Made by a program: the position numbers and the translations under genes. This document shows, piece by piece, positions 1 through 10,400 of a stretch of DNA of 64,000 nucleotides. The DNA lies in contig JACCWI010000040.1 in assembly GCA_013697725.1 (NCBI GenBank), positions 1 through 64,000 on the forward strand, written 5' to 3'. The notes beneath the pieces were generated by a model. The model saw only the letters and a program-made list of their open reading frames with translations. It ran no database searches and was not told the DNA's origin. The first letter of the stretch is position 1, and the number at the start of each line of letters is the position of its first letter. The stretch comes from Tatlockia sp. GTDB lineage: Bacteria; Pseudomonadota; Gammaproteobacteria; Legionellales; Legionellaceae.

Positions 1-716
1 CTATTATGCGGGGCAAGTTGAGCCGGGGTAAACTGGAATGTCAGCTTAAATTTCAAAGTTTAGCCGAGGGCAGCCAATCCATGGCTATTGACGGGCGTTT
101 GGTTAATGGCTTAATTGAAGCAGGCAATCAACTTGCTGAGTCAAAAAATTTGGCAAATGATTTATCCTTAATGGCAGTACTGAGCTGGCCTGGTGTCGTT
201 CAACTTACTCAAGCTGATGTTGAAGTCCAGGCTAAACAAGCTGAGCAATTATTTCACGAGGCATTAAAGCAATTACTTCTTGCCAGAAACACTGAAGGAC
301 AAGCGCTGGAAGCTCATATTAAACTTAGATTAGAAAAACTTGATGTTGAAGTGAATAAAGCCAGATTGCATGTTGCCAATTATAGCGAAGTAGCAAGAGA
401 TAAGTTATTAACGCGTCTAAATGATTTATCCCTGGAAGTGGATAAAACACGGATTGAGCAGGAAATTGCATTAATGCTAACCCGTTTAGATGTAAGCGAA
501 GAGCTTGATCGTTTACAAACTCACATTATTGAAACCTTTAAAGCTTTAAAGAATTCCGATGCTGCGGGTCGCCGTCTCGATTTTCTTATGCAAGAATTCA
601 ATCGAGAAGCAAATACCCTGGGTTCCAAATCAGATTCGGTTGCATTGACTCAAGCAGCTATTGAAATGAAAGTGCTGATAGAGCAAATGCGTGAACAAAT
701 TCAAAATATAGAGTGA
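1..716 (+). CDS. yicC: YicC family endoribonuclease, 5' end cut by window
   Basis: About 236 codons are visible. The reading frame is open back to base 3, and the first residues ([14 protein letters not shown]) match the internal YicC segment around RLTRGKVECTLRY in E. coli, so roughly 50 N-terminal residues lie outside the window. The last ~85 residues ([18 protein letters not shown], then [17 protein letters not shown]) are the conserved C-terminal domain of the YicC/YloC family, whose members are endoribonucleases involved in RNA turnover. The stop overlaps the start region of gmk, and yicC-gmk-rpoZ-spoT is a familiar gammaproteobacterial order. The family call is firm; the substrate is not visible here. 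Confidence 0.9.
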   Translation, partial: IMRGKLSRGKLECQLKFQSLAEGSQSMAIDGRLVNGLIEAGNQLAESKNLANDLSLMAVLSWPGVVQLTQADVEVQAKQAEQLFHEALKQLLLARNTEGQALEAHIKLRLEKLDVEVNKARLHVANYSEVARDKLLTRLNDLSLEVDKTRIEQEIALMLTRLDVSEELDRLQTHIIETFKALKNSDAAGRRLDFLMQEFNREANTLGSKSDSVALTQAAIEMKVLIEQMREQIQNIE

Positions 717-721
717 GCATT

Positions 722-1351
722 ATGGATGAATGTTATCCAGGTAATTTAATCATTGTCGCGGCCCCTTCAGGCGGTGGTAAAACTAGTCTTGTAAAGAAAC
801 TGGTTAGCAGCTTGGATAAGATAGAAGTTTCCATTTCACACACAACTCGGAAAATGCGCCCGGGGGAAAAAGAAGCTGTCGATTATTTTTATATTGCCGA
901 GCAGGAATTTACTGAAATGGTTGTTGCCAATAAATTTATTGAGCATGCCTTGGTGTTTAATCATCACTATGGAACATCTGCCACACAAATAAATTCTCGT
1001 TTGCAAAAAGGAATTGATGTGGTCTTGGATATAGATTGGCAAGGAGCCCGGCAAATCAAGGAAATGTTTCCAACGGCAATATCTATATTTATTCTGCCGC
1101 CTTCTTTAAATACTTTGCAGCAACGTCTTTCTGATAGACGTCAGGATAATCAAGAAGTTATAGAAAATCGCATGCATCAGGCGCAGGATGAATTAACGCA
1201 TTTTACAGAATTTGATTATTTAATTATTAATGATAATTTCGAAAAAGCCGCTATGGAATTAGAATCAATTGTCATTGCTAATCGTTTGCGCACAGTGCGT
1301 CAAAAAAGATTACAAAGAAAATTACTTTCATTCCTTCTTGCATCGCAGTAA
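722..1351 (+). CDS. gmk: guanylate kinase
   Basis: Converts GMP and ATP to GDP and ADP in the cytosol. The P-loop [10 protein letters not shown] lies near the N-terminus, followed by the GMP-binding segment with [11 protein letters not shown] and VDYFYI, then [14 protein letters not shown]. Length (209 aa) is normal for bacterial Gmk. The ATG at 722 is preferred because a GAGTGAG stretch sits just upstream; a GTG at 713, which overlaps the yicC stop, would add three residues and cannot be excluded. It lies between yicC and rpoZ and is probably co-transcribed with them. Placing a GTP-precursor enzyme beside spoT groups guanine nucleotide and (p)ppGpp metabolism. Confidence 0.95.
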   Translation: MDECYPGNLIIVAAPSGGGKTSLVKKLVSSLDKIEVSISHTTRKMRPGEKEAVDYFYIAEQEFTEMVVANKFIEHALVFNHHYGTSATQINSRLQKGIDVVLDIDWQGARQIKEMFPTAISIFILPPSLNTLQQRLSDRRQDNQEVIENRMHQAQDELTHFTEFDYLIINDNFEKAAMELESIVIANRLRTVRQKRLQRKLLSFLLASQ

Positions 1352-1400
1352 AATAGAATGTTTTCGGTTGCTAATTGCTTTAAATCCTGGGAGTAAACTT

Positions 1401-1604
1401 ATGGCTCGTGTAACAGTAGAAGATTGTTTAGAACATGTAGCAAATCGTTTTGAACTCGTTATGGTTGCTACCAAACGTGCACGTGCAATCGCAGTACGAG
1501 GCGAACAGCCTTTGGTTGATTGGGAAAATGACAAGCCAACTGTAGTTGCTCTTCGTGAAATTGCCGCAGGTTTAATTTCGCCAGATATTTTAAAAGAAGA
1601 TTAA
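1401..1604 (+). CDS. rpoZ: RNA polymerase omega subunit
   Basis: A 67-aa protein beginning [20 protein letters not shown], the standard omega N-terminus, with the conserved [11 protein letters not shown] and [13 protein letters not shown] segments. Omega helps assemble RNA polymerase through beta-prime and, in E. coli, forms part of a ppGpp binding site, which suits its place just before spoT. The ATG at 1401 has a GGGAG ribosome binding site seven bases upstream. A longer same-frame reading from 1269 runs through the end of gmk and is not credible. The protein is somewhat shorter than E. coli omega (91 aa) because the acidic C-terminal tail is reduced. Confidence 0.96.
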   Translation: MARVTVEDCLEHVANRFELVMVATKRARAIAVRGEQPLVDWENDKPTVVALREIAAGLISPDILKED

Positions 1605-1835
1605 ATTCTTTTACTATGAGTGAATCCCCTCAGTCGACGCGCTAAGAGGGAGCAAGTGCCTCGGCTATACTAGTTTTAAGTTTATAATAAGTAGCAGCAA
1701 TATAAGGGTTGAAACTCATAATGCTTGAAAATTAACATCAGGCTTAGCCAATTTTTATAGGCAAATGCTGTTTATTGAACAAGAGGGCTTATGCCTGATC
1801 AAGTTGAGATAGTGGAGTGTAAAGGGGATAATTGT

Positions 1836-3959
1836 GTGAGCTACTTTAAGGAACTGGATGAAGAGCTTAAATGTTACCTTGAGCAGGCATTAGTTGAAAA
1901 ATGCTACCAAGCCTATACCGTTGCTGAGGGCGCGCATCATGGACAAATGCGTCGCTCTGGCGAACCTTATATTACTCATCCTGTTGCAGCCGCATTAATA
2001 TTGGCTCGTATGCGCCTGGATTACCAAACAATCATGGCGACTCTTCTCCATGATGTGGTTGAAGATACCTCCATTTCTAAAGAAGATCTCAGAGCTCAAT
2101 TCGGTGAAGATGTCACAGCACTTGTTGATGGCGTTACCAAGTTAACAAAAATTAAATTTGAATCACGTGCGGAAGCTCAGGCGGAAAATTTCCGTAAAAT
2201 GGTTTTGGCAATGGTGAAAGATATCCGGGTAATTATTGTAAAATTAGCTGATAGATTTCACAATATGCGCACTCTTGGTGCAATGCCCTATGTTAAAAGA
2301 CGACGCATTGCTATTGAAACCTTGGAAATTTATGCGCCTATTGCTAACCGTTTAGGTATGCATGCAATCTATACAGGCTTGGAAGATTTAGGTTTTCAGG
2401 CACTTTATCCCATGCGTTATCGCGCAATAAAATCAGCGGTAGAAAAATCCCGCGGAAATCGTCGTGAACTAACCCAAAAAATTGAACAAGATTTAGAATC
2501 CGCTTTAAACCAGCTTAATATTCCTTACGAGCATGTATTTGGTCGACAAAAGCATCTATATAGCATTTATCGTAAAATGAGAATGAAAAAAGCATCCTTT
2601 ACTGAAATAACCGATGTATTTGCTTTTCGAGTCATTACTGAAGACATTGATTCCTGTTACAGAGTCTTAGGTGCTTTACACCGAACCTACAAACCGGTAC
2701 CACAACGATTTAAAGATTATATTGGTATTCCTAAAGCGAACGGTTATCAATCGTTACATACTACTTTATTTGGCCCCTTCGGTGTTCCTCTAGAAGTGCA
2801 AATCCGCACCCGTGATATGGATAAAGTGGCTGAGAATGGCGTTGCAGCACATTGGATTTATAAATCCTCAGGGTTAGAAGTTAATGAAGCCCAATTACGA
2901 GCACGAGAATGGGTGCAACGATTACTTGAAATGCAACGCAGTACTGGAAGTTCTTTGGAGTTTATTGAGAACGTCAAAATTGATCTCTTCCCTGATGAAG
3001 TGTACGTTTTCACGCCAAAAGGTCATATTATGGAGTTGCCCAAGGGTGCAACACCGGTTGATTTTGCTTACACCGTCCATTCAGGGGTTGGTAATTCCTG
3101 TGTCGCTGCGAAAGTAAATCGCCGTTTAGTGCCTCTGAGTATTCCCTTGACCAATGGCCAAACAGTAGAAATTATCACCTCACCGAGCGCTCATCCAAAT
3201 CCTGCCTGGCTTAATTTTGTAGTGACAGGTAAGGCGCGTTCAAATATTCGTCACTTTTTGAAGAGCCAACAGCATGCCGAATCTATTGTTTTAGGCAAGC
3301 GTTTACTCGAACAAACTTTAGCGGAAATGACTAGTGATTATGCCAAAATTCCTCCGGAAACATGGCAAGCTTTACTTCATGATTTAAATTTCAAGTCCAC
3401 GGATGAACTACTTTACGCTATAGGCATAGGAAATCAGATGCCGATGGTTATCGCCAAGCGTCTAGTAATTGGCCATGAAGACGATGAGTTAGATTCTGAA
3501 AATCGCCGACCATTCGTCATAAGAGGCACGGAAGGCATGGTGGTGCACTTTGCTGATTGTTGCCAGCCCATTCCCGGCGATAATATTGTTGGTCTTTTTC
3601 ATAAAGGTCGAGGAATTATGGTTCACGCGAGTGATTGTTCTAAAATTTATCAAGCAAGAGGTAAGGCCAAACAATTAATTTCTTTACGCTGGGATGAGCA
3701 AGTTCAAGGTGAATACTGGGTTGATATTACTGTTGAGGTAGCGAATCAACGCGGTGTACTCGCAGCACTTGCCACGGCTATTTCAGAATCCGATTCCAAT
3801 ATTGGCAACATTGATGTTGACCCAAGAGATGGAAGACATAATGCAGTTACTTTTTCCATTAGTGTGCGCGATCGCTCCCATTTAGCACGCGTGATGCGTC
3901 GTTTACGCGCCAATAAGATTGTTATGCGACTTTATCGTAAAAAACAGGGAGAAAATTAA
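1836..3959 (+). CDS. spoT: SpoT, bifunctional (p)ppGpp synthetase/hydrolase
   Basis: Controls stringent-response alarmone levels. In order: the HD hydrolase domain ([21 protein letters not shown]), the synthetase domain ([34 protein letters not shown]), a TGS domain ([18 protein letters not shown], then VDFAYTVHS) and a C-terminal ACT domain. I place the start at GTG 1836, preceded by AAAGGGG. From there the protein is 707 aa, and H48, H72 and D73 take the same numbers as in E. coli SpoT. An ATG at 1791 adds 15 residues that do not resemble the family. Intact hydrolase and synthetase motifs suggest both activities. In Legionella SpoT is known to govern the switch to the transmissive phase. 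It overlaps ridA by one base. Confidence 0.95.
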   Translation: MSYFKELDEELKCYLEQALVEKCYQAYTVAEGAHHGQMRRSGEPYITHPVAAALILARMRLDYQTIMATLLHDVVEDTSISKEDLRAQFGEDVTALVDGVTKLTKIKFESRAEAQAENFRKMVLAMVKDIRVIIVKLADRFHNMRTLGAMPYVKRRRIAIETLEIYAPIANRLGMHAIYTGLEDLGFQALYPMRYRAIKSAVEKSRGNRRELTQKIEQDLESALNQLNIPYEHVFGRQKHLYSIYRKMRMKKASFTEITDVFAFRVITEDIDSCYRVLGALHRTYKPVPQRFKDYIGIPKANGYQSLHTTLFGPFGVPLEVQIRTRDMDKVAENGVAAHWIYKSSGLEVNEAQLRAREWVQRLLEMQRSTGSSLEFIENVKIDLFPDEVYVFTPKGHIMELPKGATPVDFAYTVHSGVGNSCVAAKVNRRLVPLSIPLTNGQTVEIITSPSAHPNPAWLNFVVTGKARSNIRHFLKSQQHAESIVLGKRLLEQTLAEMTSDYAKIPPETWQALLHDLNFKSTDELLYAIGIGNQMPMVIAKRLVIGHEDDELDSENRRPFVIRGTEGMVVHFADCCQPIPGDNIVGLFHKGRGIMVHASDCSKIYQARGKAKQLISLRWDEQVQGEYWVDITVEVANQRGVLAALATAISESDSNIGNIDVDPRDGRHNAVTFSISVRDRSHLARVMRRLRANKIVMRLYRKKQGEN

Positions 3960-4333
3960 TGCAAGCTATCCATACTGATTTAGCACCAGCATCAATAGGA
4001 ACTTACAGTCAGGCAATTCGCTGTAATGACACCGTTTATTTATCAGGACAAATCCCACTCGATCCACAAACAATGCAACTCTGCTCAATAGATATCCGCC
4101 TGCAAATTAATCAAGTGTTTGACAATTTGGCTGCTGTTTGTGAGGCTGCTGGTGGTTCCCTGGCAAAAATTGCAAAATTAAATGTGTACCTGACTGATCT
4201 AAATCATTTTCCCTTAGTTAATGAAGCCATGGCTCGTTATTTTAGTGAGCCTTATCCAGCGCGAGCCGCAATAGGAATCTCCGCTTTACCGCGAGATTCA
4301 TTGATAGAGATAGATGGAATAATGATACTGTGA
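3959..4333 (+). CDS. ridA: RidA family enamine/imine deaminase
   Basis: A 124-aa cytosolic protein of the RidA/YjgF/YER057c family. RidA hydrolyses reactive 2-aminoacrylate-type enamines made by PLP enzymes. The sequence shows the family hallmarks: [21 protein letters not shown] near the N-terminus, [10 protein letters not shown] in the middle, and the carboxylate-binding arginine in [15 protein letters not shown], then IEIDGIM at the end. The ATG overlaps the spoT stop (taATG), indicating translational coupling; spoT-ridA adjacency also occurs in enterobacteria. The next gene overlaps its stop by four bases. The family is certain, although paralogues make the exact substrate uncertain. Confidence 0.92.
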   Translation: MQAIHTDLAPASIGTYSQAIRCNDTVYLSGQIPLDPQTMQLCSIDIRLQINQVFDNLAAVCEAAGGSLAKIAKLNVYLTDLNHFPLVNEAMARYFSEPYPARAAIGISALPRDSLIEIDGIMIL

Positions 4334-4833
4334 GCGAGGCCTCCGACTCTAAAACCGGTCGAACCATGTTCATTATCGCCTGGTTAATTTTTTTTATTCT
4401 GTTGTTTCTATTTTTTCGATACTACACCGCAGAAGATAAAGGCTCCTATCAAGTTAAACAGGGAGTTGTAACGATTAAAGCGGATGAAAATGGCCATTAT
4501 CATATTAATGGGTTTATTAACGATCATCCCGTCAAGTTTTTAGTCGATACAGGTGCAAGCTTGATTGCAATTCCACAAAAATTAGCCAGACAATTAAATT
4601 TATCTGGTCGCTATAATGTGACTCTTGAGACAGCCAACGGTTCGGTAACCGGCTCGCTAACCCGTTTAAAAAAATTAAGCTTTGCTGCTTTTGTTCTTAA
4701 TGACGTAAAGGCCGTTATAATTCCTGGCTCAGACGATGAATTGGTTTTATTGGGAATGAATGTGTTATCCAAATTCAATCTTTCGCAAAAAAATAAAGAA
4801 CTTGTTATTCAACCTAATAAGGCTGCTGATTAA
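4330..4833 (+). CDS. membrane-anchored retropepsin-like aspartic protease
   Basis: A 167-aa protein with one N-terminal membrane segment (about residues 13-30, [17 protein letters not shown]) and a periplasmic retropepsin-like domain carrying the active site [12 protein letters not shown] (Asp73). The later [12 protein letters not shown] corresponds to the LG(M/T)xxL motif near the end of the fold. This is the proteobacterial clan AA aspartic protease type with one active-site motif per chain, which should act as a homodimer. The GTG start at 4330 overlaps the ridA stop; an ATG at 4366 would begin just before the membrane segment. Its substrates are not known. Confidence 0.82.
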   Translation: MSEASDSKTGRTMFIIAWLIFFILLFLFFRYYTAEDKGSYQVKQGVVTIKADENGHYHINGFINDHPVKFLVDTGASLIAIPQKLARQLNLSGRYNVTLETANGSVTGSLTRLKKLSFAAFVLNDVKAVIIPGSDDELVLLGMNVLSKFNLSQKNKELVIQPNKAAD

Positions 4834-4932
4834 CAACGAAGTCTCCTGTTGAGAGAGCAAAGGAGGACAGGCTTAGGGTTTTGCGGTAGCATAGAGCTCT
4901 TTTTTCACAAATTTTTATACAAATAGGCCGGT

Positions 4933-6786
4933 ATGAGTATTTTTTCCCTACAGAATGTAACCTTAAATTTAGGCGGTAATTGTTTACTCGATAAGGTCGA
5001 TTGGCAAATCCAAACTCAGGAGCGTATTGCTTTAGTCGGGCGAAACGGTGCGGGTAAATCGACTCTTTTACATTTGTTACAAGGGGAATTAGTGCCAGAC
5101 AGCGGCCAGATACAGTCTTTAAACGGGCTGCGAATTGCTGGTTTAACTCAAGAAGTCCCTTTAGATCTCAATAATGAATCGGTCTATCATTTTTTAGTAA
5201 CAAGCTTAGGCGAAAAGGGTGATGTACTTGCCCAGTTTCATCAATTATCAGCCCAAGCTGATGATTTAACCGCTTTGGCGCGCTGTCAGGAAAAAATGGA
5301 TAATTTAAATGCCTGGGATCTCTTACCACGGGTTGAAATGATGGCAACGCGTTTAGGGCTTGATTCCAATGCTAAGATGAATAGTTTATCAGGCGGCATG
5401 AAACGGCGAGCTCTTTTAGCGGCCGCTCTAATTGCAGCACCTGATCTCCTCCTGTTGGACGAACCGACTAACCATCTCGATTTGAATGCTATTGAGTGGC
5501 TGGAATCCTATCTAAAAACTTATACCGGTTCCATTTTAGTTGTAACCCATGATCGTGAATTCTTAGCCCAAGTCGCTAATCGTATTGTGGAAATCGATCG
5601 TGGTAAGTTGTATTGCCATGATTGCAATTACGAAACCTACCTTGACCGTCGTGAAGCGCTACGACTAAGCGAACAAAAACACAATGCATTATTCGATAAG
5701 CGTTTAGCTGAGGAAGAAGTTTGGATTCGTACGGGCGTTAAGGCACGCCGTACAAGAAATGAAGGACGAGTCCGAGCACTCAAAGCGTTAAGAGAGCAGC
5801 ATAAGGCACGACGTGAGCAATCCGGCAATGTGCAAGGAATCAGTCTTGATGTAAAGCGTTCTGGCTCAGTGGTAATTGAAGCACAAAAGCTCAATTACAG
5901 CATTGCTGATAAACACTTAGTCAAAGATTTTTCCTTGCTTCTTACTCGGGGTGATAAGATTGGTATTATTGGTCCAAATGGTTGTGGAAAAACTACTTTA
6001 GTGCGTTTACTTTTAGGCGAGTTAGTTCCCAATGCAGGAACCATTCGTCACGGCACTTCAATTGAAGTCGCCTATTTTGATCAATTACGTCGGCAATTAG
6101 ACGAAGAACAAACTTTGATGGCTAACGTAGGTGATGGCGCAGATTATGTAATGATTAACGGCAAACAAAAGCATGTTGCCTCTTATTTACGTGAATTTTT
6201 ATTCCCGCCTGAACGCTTCAACCAAGCGGTATCAACCTTGTCAGGTGGTGAACGCAATCGCTTATTGCTAGCTAAATTATTAGCAAAGCCTGTTAATCTG
6301 TTAGTTATGGATGAGCCCACCAATGATTTGGATATTGAAACCCTTGAAGTCCTTGAAAATATGCTATTGGATTATTCAGGCACTTTAATCATAATCAGTC
6401 ATGACAGAGCTTTTATCAATCAAGTAGTGACCTCGGTGTTAGTTCATGAAGACGGTCAATTTAATGAATACGTGGGTGGTTATGACGACTATCGCCTGCA
6501 GAAAAAACAACAACGCGAGCAGACAAGCGCTTCAGTAAAATTTGAAAAACGAGCAAATAGTTCAAGCAAATTAAATTTTAACGAGCAACGTGAATTAACG
6601 CAGTTACCTCAAAAAATCGAGGTTTTAGAGCAAAAAATAGCCGCCTTGCAATTAAAAATGGCCGATCCGGAATTTTATCAGCAGGACGCTGCTAAACTCA
6701 GTACCTCCAATCAACAATTAGCAAAGCTGGAAGCAGAGCTTGCTCTACTCTACGCGCGCTGGGAAGCTTTAGAGGCTAGGAAATAA
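4933..6786 (+). CDS. uup: ABC-F ATPase Uup
   Basis: A 617-aa soluble ABC-F protein with two nucleotide-binding domains and no membrane segments. NBD1 has Walker A GRNGAGKST (36-44), signature LSGGMKRR and Walker B LLLLDEPTNHLD (about 173-183). NBD2 has GPNGCGKTT (near 347), LSGGERNR and LLVMDEPTNDLD (near 457-467). The basic interdomain linker (ARRTRNEGRVRALKALR) and a C-terminal helical coiled coil (about 540-617) are typical of Uup, which binds branched DNA and ribosomes in E. coli and limits transposon precise excision. Length and domains are normal. The following membrane-protein gene starts four bases after the stop, so the two are probably co-transcribed. Confidence 0.94.
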   Translation: MSIFSLQNVTLNLGGNCLLDKVDWQIQTQERIALVGRNGAGKSTLLHLLQGELVPDSGQIQSLNGLRIAGLTQEVPLDLNNESVYHFLVTSLGEKGDVLAQFHQLSAQADDLTALARCQEKMDNLNAWDLLPRVEMMATRLGLDSNAKMNSLSGGMKRRALLAAALIAAPDLLLLDEPTNHLDLNAIEWLESYLKTYTGSILVVTHDREFLAQVANRIVEIDRGKLYCHDCNYETYLDRREALRLSEQKHNALFDKRLAEEEVWIRTGVKARRTRNEGRVRALKALREQHKARREQSGNVQGISLDVKRSGSVVIEAQKLNYSIADKHLVKDFSLLLTRGDKIGIIGPNGCGKTTLVRLLLGELVPNAGTIRHGTSIEVAYFDQLRRQLDEEQTLMANVGDGADYVMINGKQKHVASYLREFLFPPERFNQAVSTLSGGERNRLLLAKLLAKPVNLLVMDEPTNDLDIETLEVLENMLLDYSGTLIIISHDRAFINQVVTSVLVHEDGQFNEYVGGYDDYRLQKKQQREQTSASVKFEKRANSSSKLNFNEQRELTQLPQKIEVLEQKIAALQLKMADPEFYQQDAAKLSTSNQQLAKLEAELALLYARWEALEARK

Positions 6787-6790
6787 TCTA

Positions 6791-7210
6791 ATGGATAATA
6801 TGACTACCATTGCGCTGGTTGTTTTTATTTTTGCAATAGCGGTATTTTTTGCTAAAGAATTTAGCAATATCATTAAGAAAATAATGGCAATTCCCGGCAT
6901 GAAGCTGGTTTTACCTTTGCTGTTAGCCACCTTATTTATTGTATTTTTTCAACCCGAAGCATTTTGGTGTCTGACTAAAATTCAATTTTTTGTACTAACC
7001 ATTAGAGATAAAATAGCAGGGCTTTTAGCTTTTAAAGCACTAGGAGTTTACCTGGCAAGCCTAATCACCTTAATGGGTCTCACTTTTTTGCCGGTTGCAG
7101 CGATAAATTATTGGTATCAACGAAAAACGTTCCACGGTTATCTCTATACAGAACTAACACTCGCTCTAATCTGGATATTTATCGCTTTAATGCTTGTGTT
7201 GGTAAGTTAA
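6791..7210 (+). CDS. small four-helix membrane protein, unknown
   Basis: 139 residues with about four hydrophobic segments (roughly 5-22, 37-55, 80-102 and 117-138) joined by short basic loops such as KEFSNIIKKIM and YQRKTFHG. No catalytic motif or family is recognised. It starts four bases after uup; a second in-frame ATG at 6800 is an alternative start. It could be an inner-membrane partner of nearby gene products, but nothing in the sequence shows this. Confidence 0.6.
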   Translation: MDNMTTIALVVFIFAIAVFFAKEFSNIIKKIMAIPGMKLVLPLLLATLFIVFFQPEAFWCLTKIQFFVLTIRDKIAGLLAFKALGVYLASLITLMGLTFLPVAAINYWYQRKTFHGYLYTELTLALIWIFIALMLVLVS

Positions 7211-7382
7211 AAAAAATTTACAATAGAGCATAGAGTCTTATACAGCCCCTCGAGCCGCTGAAAAGCCTTACTTCTCCGGCTTGTCCAGGGTATCCACAAA
7301 ATGTTCAATTTAAATTCATTCAATTAACTAAAATACTACAGTAGAATAAACAATTACAATTAAATTACAAAAATTATTAACA

Positions 7383-7421
7383 ATTAAGGTTCAGTTAAGA
7401 AATAACCATTAAACTTAAGAT
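7383..7421 (+). promoter_or_regulatory. PmrA-box-like direct repeat and promoter
   Basis: ATTAAG (7383-7388), five bases, then GTTAAG (7394-7399): a TTAAG direct repeat with an 11-bp period, the arrangement of PmrA response-regulator sites that drive many Dot/Icm effector genes in Legionella. A TAAGAT hexamer at 7416-7421 follows after 16 bases and could be the -10 element. The gene's ATG (7444) lies shortly downstream behind GGAG. PmrA control is inferred from pattern only. Confidence 0.55.
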
Positions 7422-7443
7422 ATAAATGTCTCCGGAGTTTTCA

Positions 7444-10400
7444 ATGCCTATAAACGAAATGCTTAGTAATTTGTTAACAAATAATACCACGTTAGATGAA
7501 CATGCTAAGCCTGCAGAAACGTTTGCTGCTTTAGATGCCATTCTCACTGCAGGTTTTGAGAAAGATGAAAATTTTAGAAAGGCTATTAAAAACCATCAAA
7601 CATATTGGTCTCCCCTTTTAAAAAATGATTTTAATAGTGAAGGCCAAGAATTTTTATCTTCAGATCAAAATGATTTCGAAACATTAACTCAGTTAGCCCT
7701 ATCAAAAAGAATAGAGCTAACTCTTAACAATCTTAGCGACAAACAACTCGAAGATATTATTACCTCTCCTACTGGGGATGCCGAATTAAATAAAACCTTT
7801 CGTCAAAAATTTTTCGATGATCAAGGAAAAAACAAACTTGGTCAGCCAAATTTAACTCTTAATGCTTCAAGTTCAAAAAAATTACTAGGTTTTTTGGAAG
7901 TAAATGCAGACCGCCTTAAACACCAGGCTAAACGAAAACTTTTAATTAAAAAAATAACTCAATGCACCGATATACAAGTCCTCAGCCTGTTCAAGCAAGA
8001 TTTCCCTCAAGCAGTTAGGGCTCTTTTTAAAGCAGGTGCCAATCCTCATTCAATTGCAGATTCAATGCCGAAAAATCTCCTTCAAGGCGATGTTTCAAGA
8101 ACAATTTCCAAAAAAGGTCTCCTAATGGAAATTGCTAATAAATCAACTGCAGAAATATTGGAATTAAGTGATGAGACTTTACATGAAGAAGATCCCCATG
8201 ATTTTAGAGCCGCGTTTGAAGGGTCTAATTTTGCCGCCAATTTAGATGAAAGAGATATAAATACCATTAAAAGTGAACTAGGATCTTGTTTCCTTATCGC
8301 ATATTTACCAACGCTAAACGCAAATAGAATTAATGATTTAGATAATATTGCAAAATCCACTACCGCTTTAGCGCTTAAAAATGAACTCAATTTACAGCCT
8401 TATGAATATGGCGGTGCTTTTTTGGAACAAGTTTTTCAAAAAGATAGTACAATTGAAAAAATTCGAAATGTAGCTGCAATCACTGCGCTTAAGCTTAATA
8501 TAGCTACATGTAATGAAGAAGCAACTCTTAGTGCTTTAAGCAAAGCTAATACTCCAACTGATATTATACTAGCTCTAAAAAAAGATGAATCTTTAGGGTA
8601 CAAAGAAGAGAATAAGTTTCATGAAGCTCTCAAAAATGTGAATGTTAAAGATATTGCGGTCCAGGCTTATTTGCGTAAATCGCTTGCTTTAGCTCCTCAA
8701 AACTCTGACTTATTTAAAGAGCATTCTGATAAGCTTAAGAAACTTCTTCTTAATGATGACTTCAGTGTGGGATTTTCAAGAGAGTTTATTGCAAATGCGC
8801 CCCTAACTCTTCAATCTGAATTAACTAATCATTTTAATATTGAACAAAATATTATTGACGGCCGTCAAAACGCTTTAACAACTTTTATTAAATTAAATCT
8901 CTCAACACTTGATGAGGATGCCTTAGCGGATTTTGTGGATGGGGATAATATTGTAGCTCTCAGTGCCAAGATAAACATTCTACTAGGATTACCAACAGAG
9001 GATCATCGTTTTGAAAGTGATTATGCGAATACCAAGCTAATTCTTAATATTCGTGGTTATGCGGCTGCTGAAGAACTCATTAGAATTGCACGAAATGCAA
9101 TTGCTATCACCCCAGATAAACATAAAAGTTTGATAGCTACAATTAACAATTTTAAAAACGATACGAATATCAGCGAGCTACTACAATCTGACGAATTGCC
9201 TATAGAAGAAAAATACAGAGTTCAAACTCATTTAGTAGAATCCTTAATCAAAAATTATCCTAATAATGATTCAATTAAAGTTGCCCCGCCCACAGTTACT
9301 GAAAAACTAACGCAGCTGGCCAAAGAAACTGATGTAGCCAAATTTAAAGAAGCCTTAACAACCCACTTCGGCCTTACCAATCGCGATTGGGTTACAGAAA
9401 AAACAATGGACCAGGTGCAAAAGGCCGCTGTTCAACGCCTCATTGAGCCTATGGCGGCAGTTAAATTTGGTCTTGCAAAACATCCTAAATTAAGGGAATT
9501 GCTCACCCAGCTACCTTTAATAACCCAAAAAGCCTTAATAGCCAAACCTGCTGTGATTCGTGCCTTGGCTGACGCGCAGAATGCAGGAGATATTCAATTA
9601 ATTTTAGGCAATAAAAAATTGGCCTCCGACTCACTTATTAACGAACTTATCAGTGAAAACCGCAATTTAAATCAATTTGCTAAAATAGCTAATGCTGAGT
9701 TAAGTAGAGTTCTAGCGCATATTGAACCTCCAATTGATTTGTCTGATAAAAATATTACTATTATTAATGATGTATTATTAGTTAATAGCCTTGATGGTTC
9801 GCCATCTCGAACTCGCAATAACGAAACTAACTATCAAGCGGTAATTAACTATATAGCTCATACCCTTAATCCGACCAATCAAGCCGTTATCTACCGAGCG
9901 TTTGGTCTGGAAGCTAATGGAGGAACAGGAAATAATACCCAGTCGATAATGAAACCTATCCAGGAACAGCAGGCTCGCAATCAGGTATTATTGGGTGATT
10001 ATGATGCAGATCCAGATGTAGAGCCTTCGCAAAAGGCTATTGCTTTAAGTTTATTAACGTTAAGTACCTCTAAAAAACTGGAACACGCACAGGCTCAAGC
10101 TCTCTTTACAGACCTAAGGGCCGCACCAACGCTAGCCGATTTTATGAAGTTAGCCGAAAAGAGAAAAACACCGCCACAAGCCTATTTGAACATATATAAT
10201 CCACCTCTTGCTGAGCAGTTAACTCCTCAGCTGTTCAACCGTATTAAAACAAATGCAATAAAAAGCGTATTATTAAGCCCCAACTACGAAGAGGCTCTTG
10301 AAGAACAAAAAGCCAAACTCGCCAGCATGCGTGCTAACTTTTCTGAAATAAAAGTAGACTACCTTGAACGAGACAAATTAAAAAAACTGTCTAAAATGGA

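Noticed and set aside
1269..1400. Longer N-terminal extension of rpoZ from 1269
   Set aside because: It overlaps gmk in another frame, and the omega N-terminus and its ribosome binding site fix the start at 1401.
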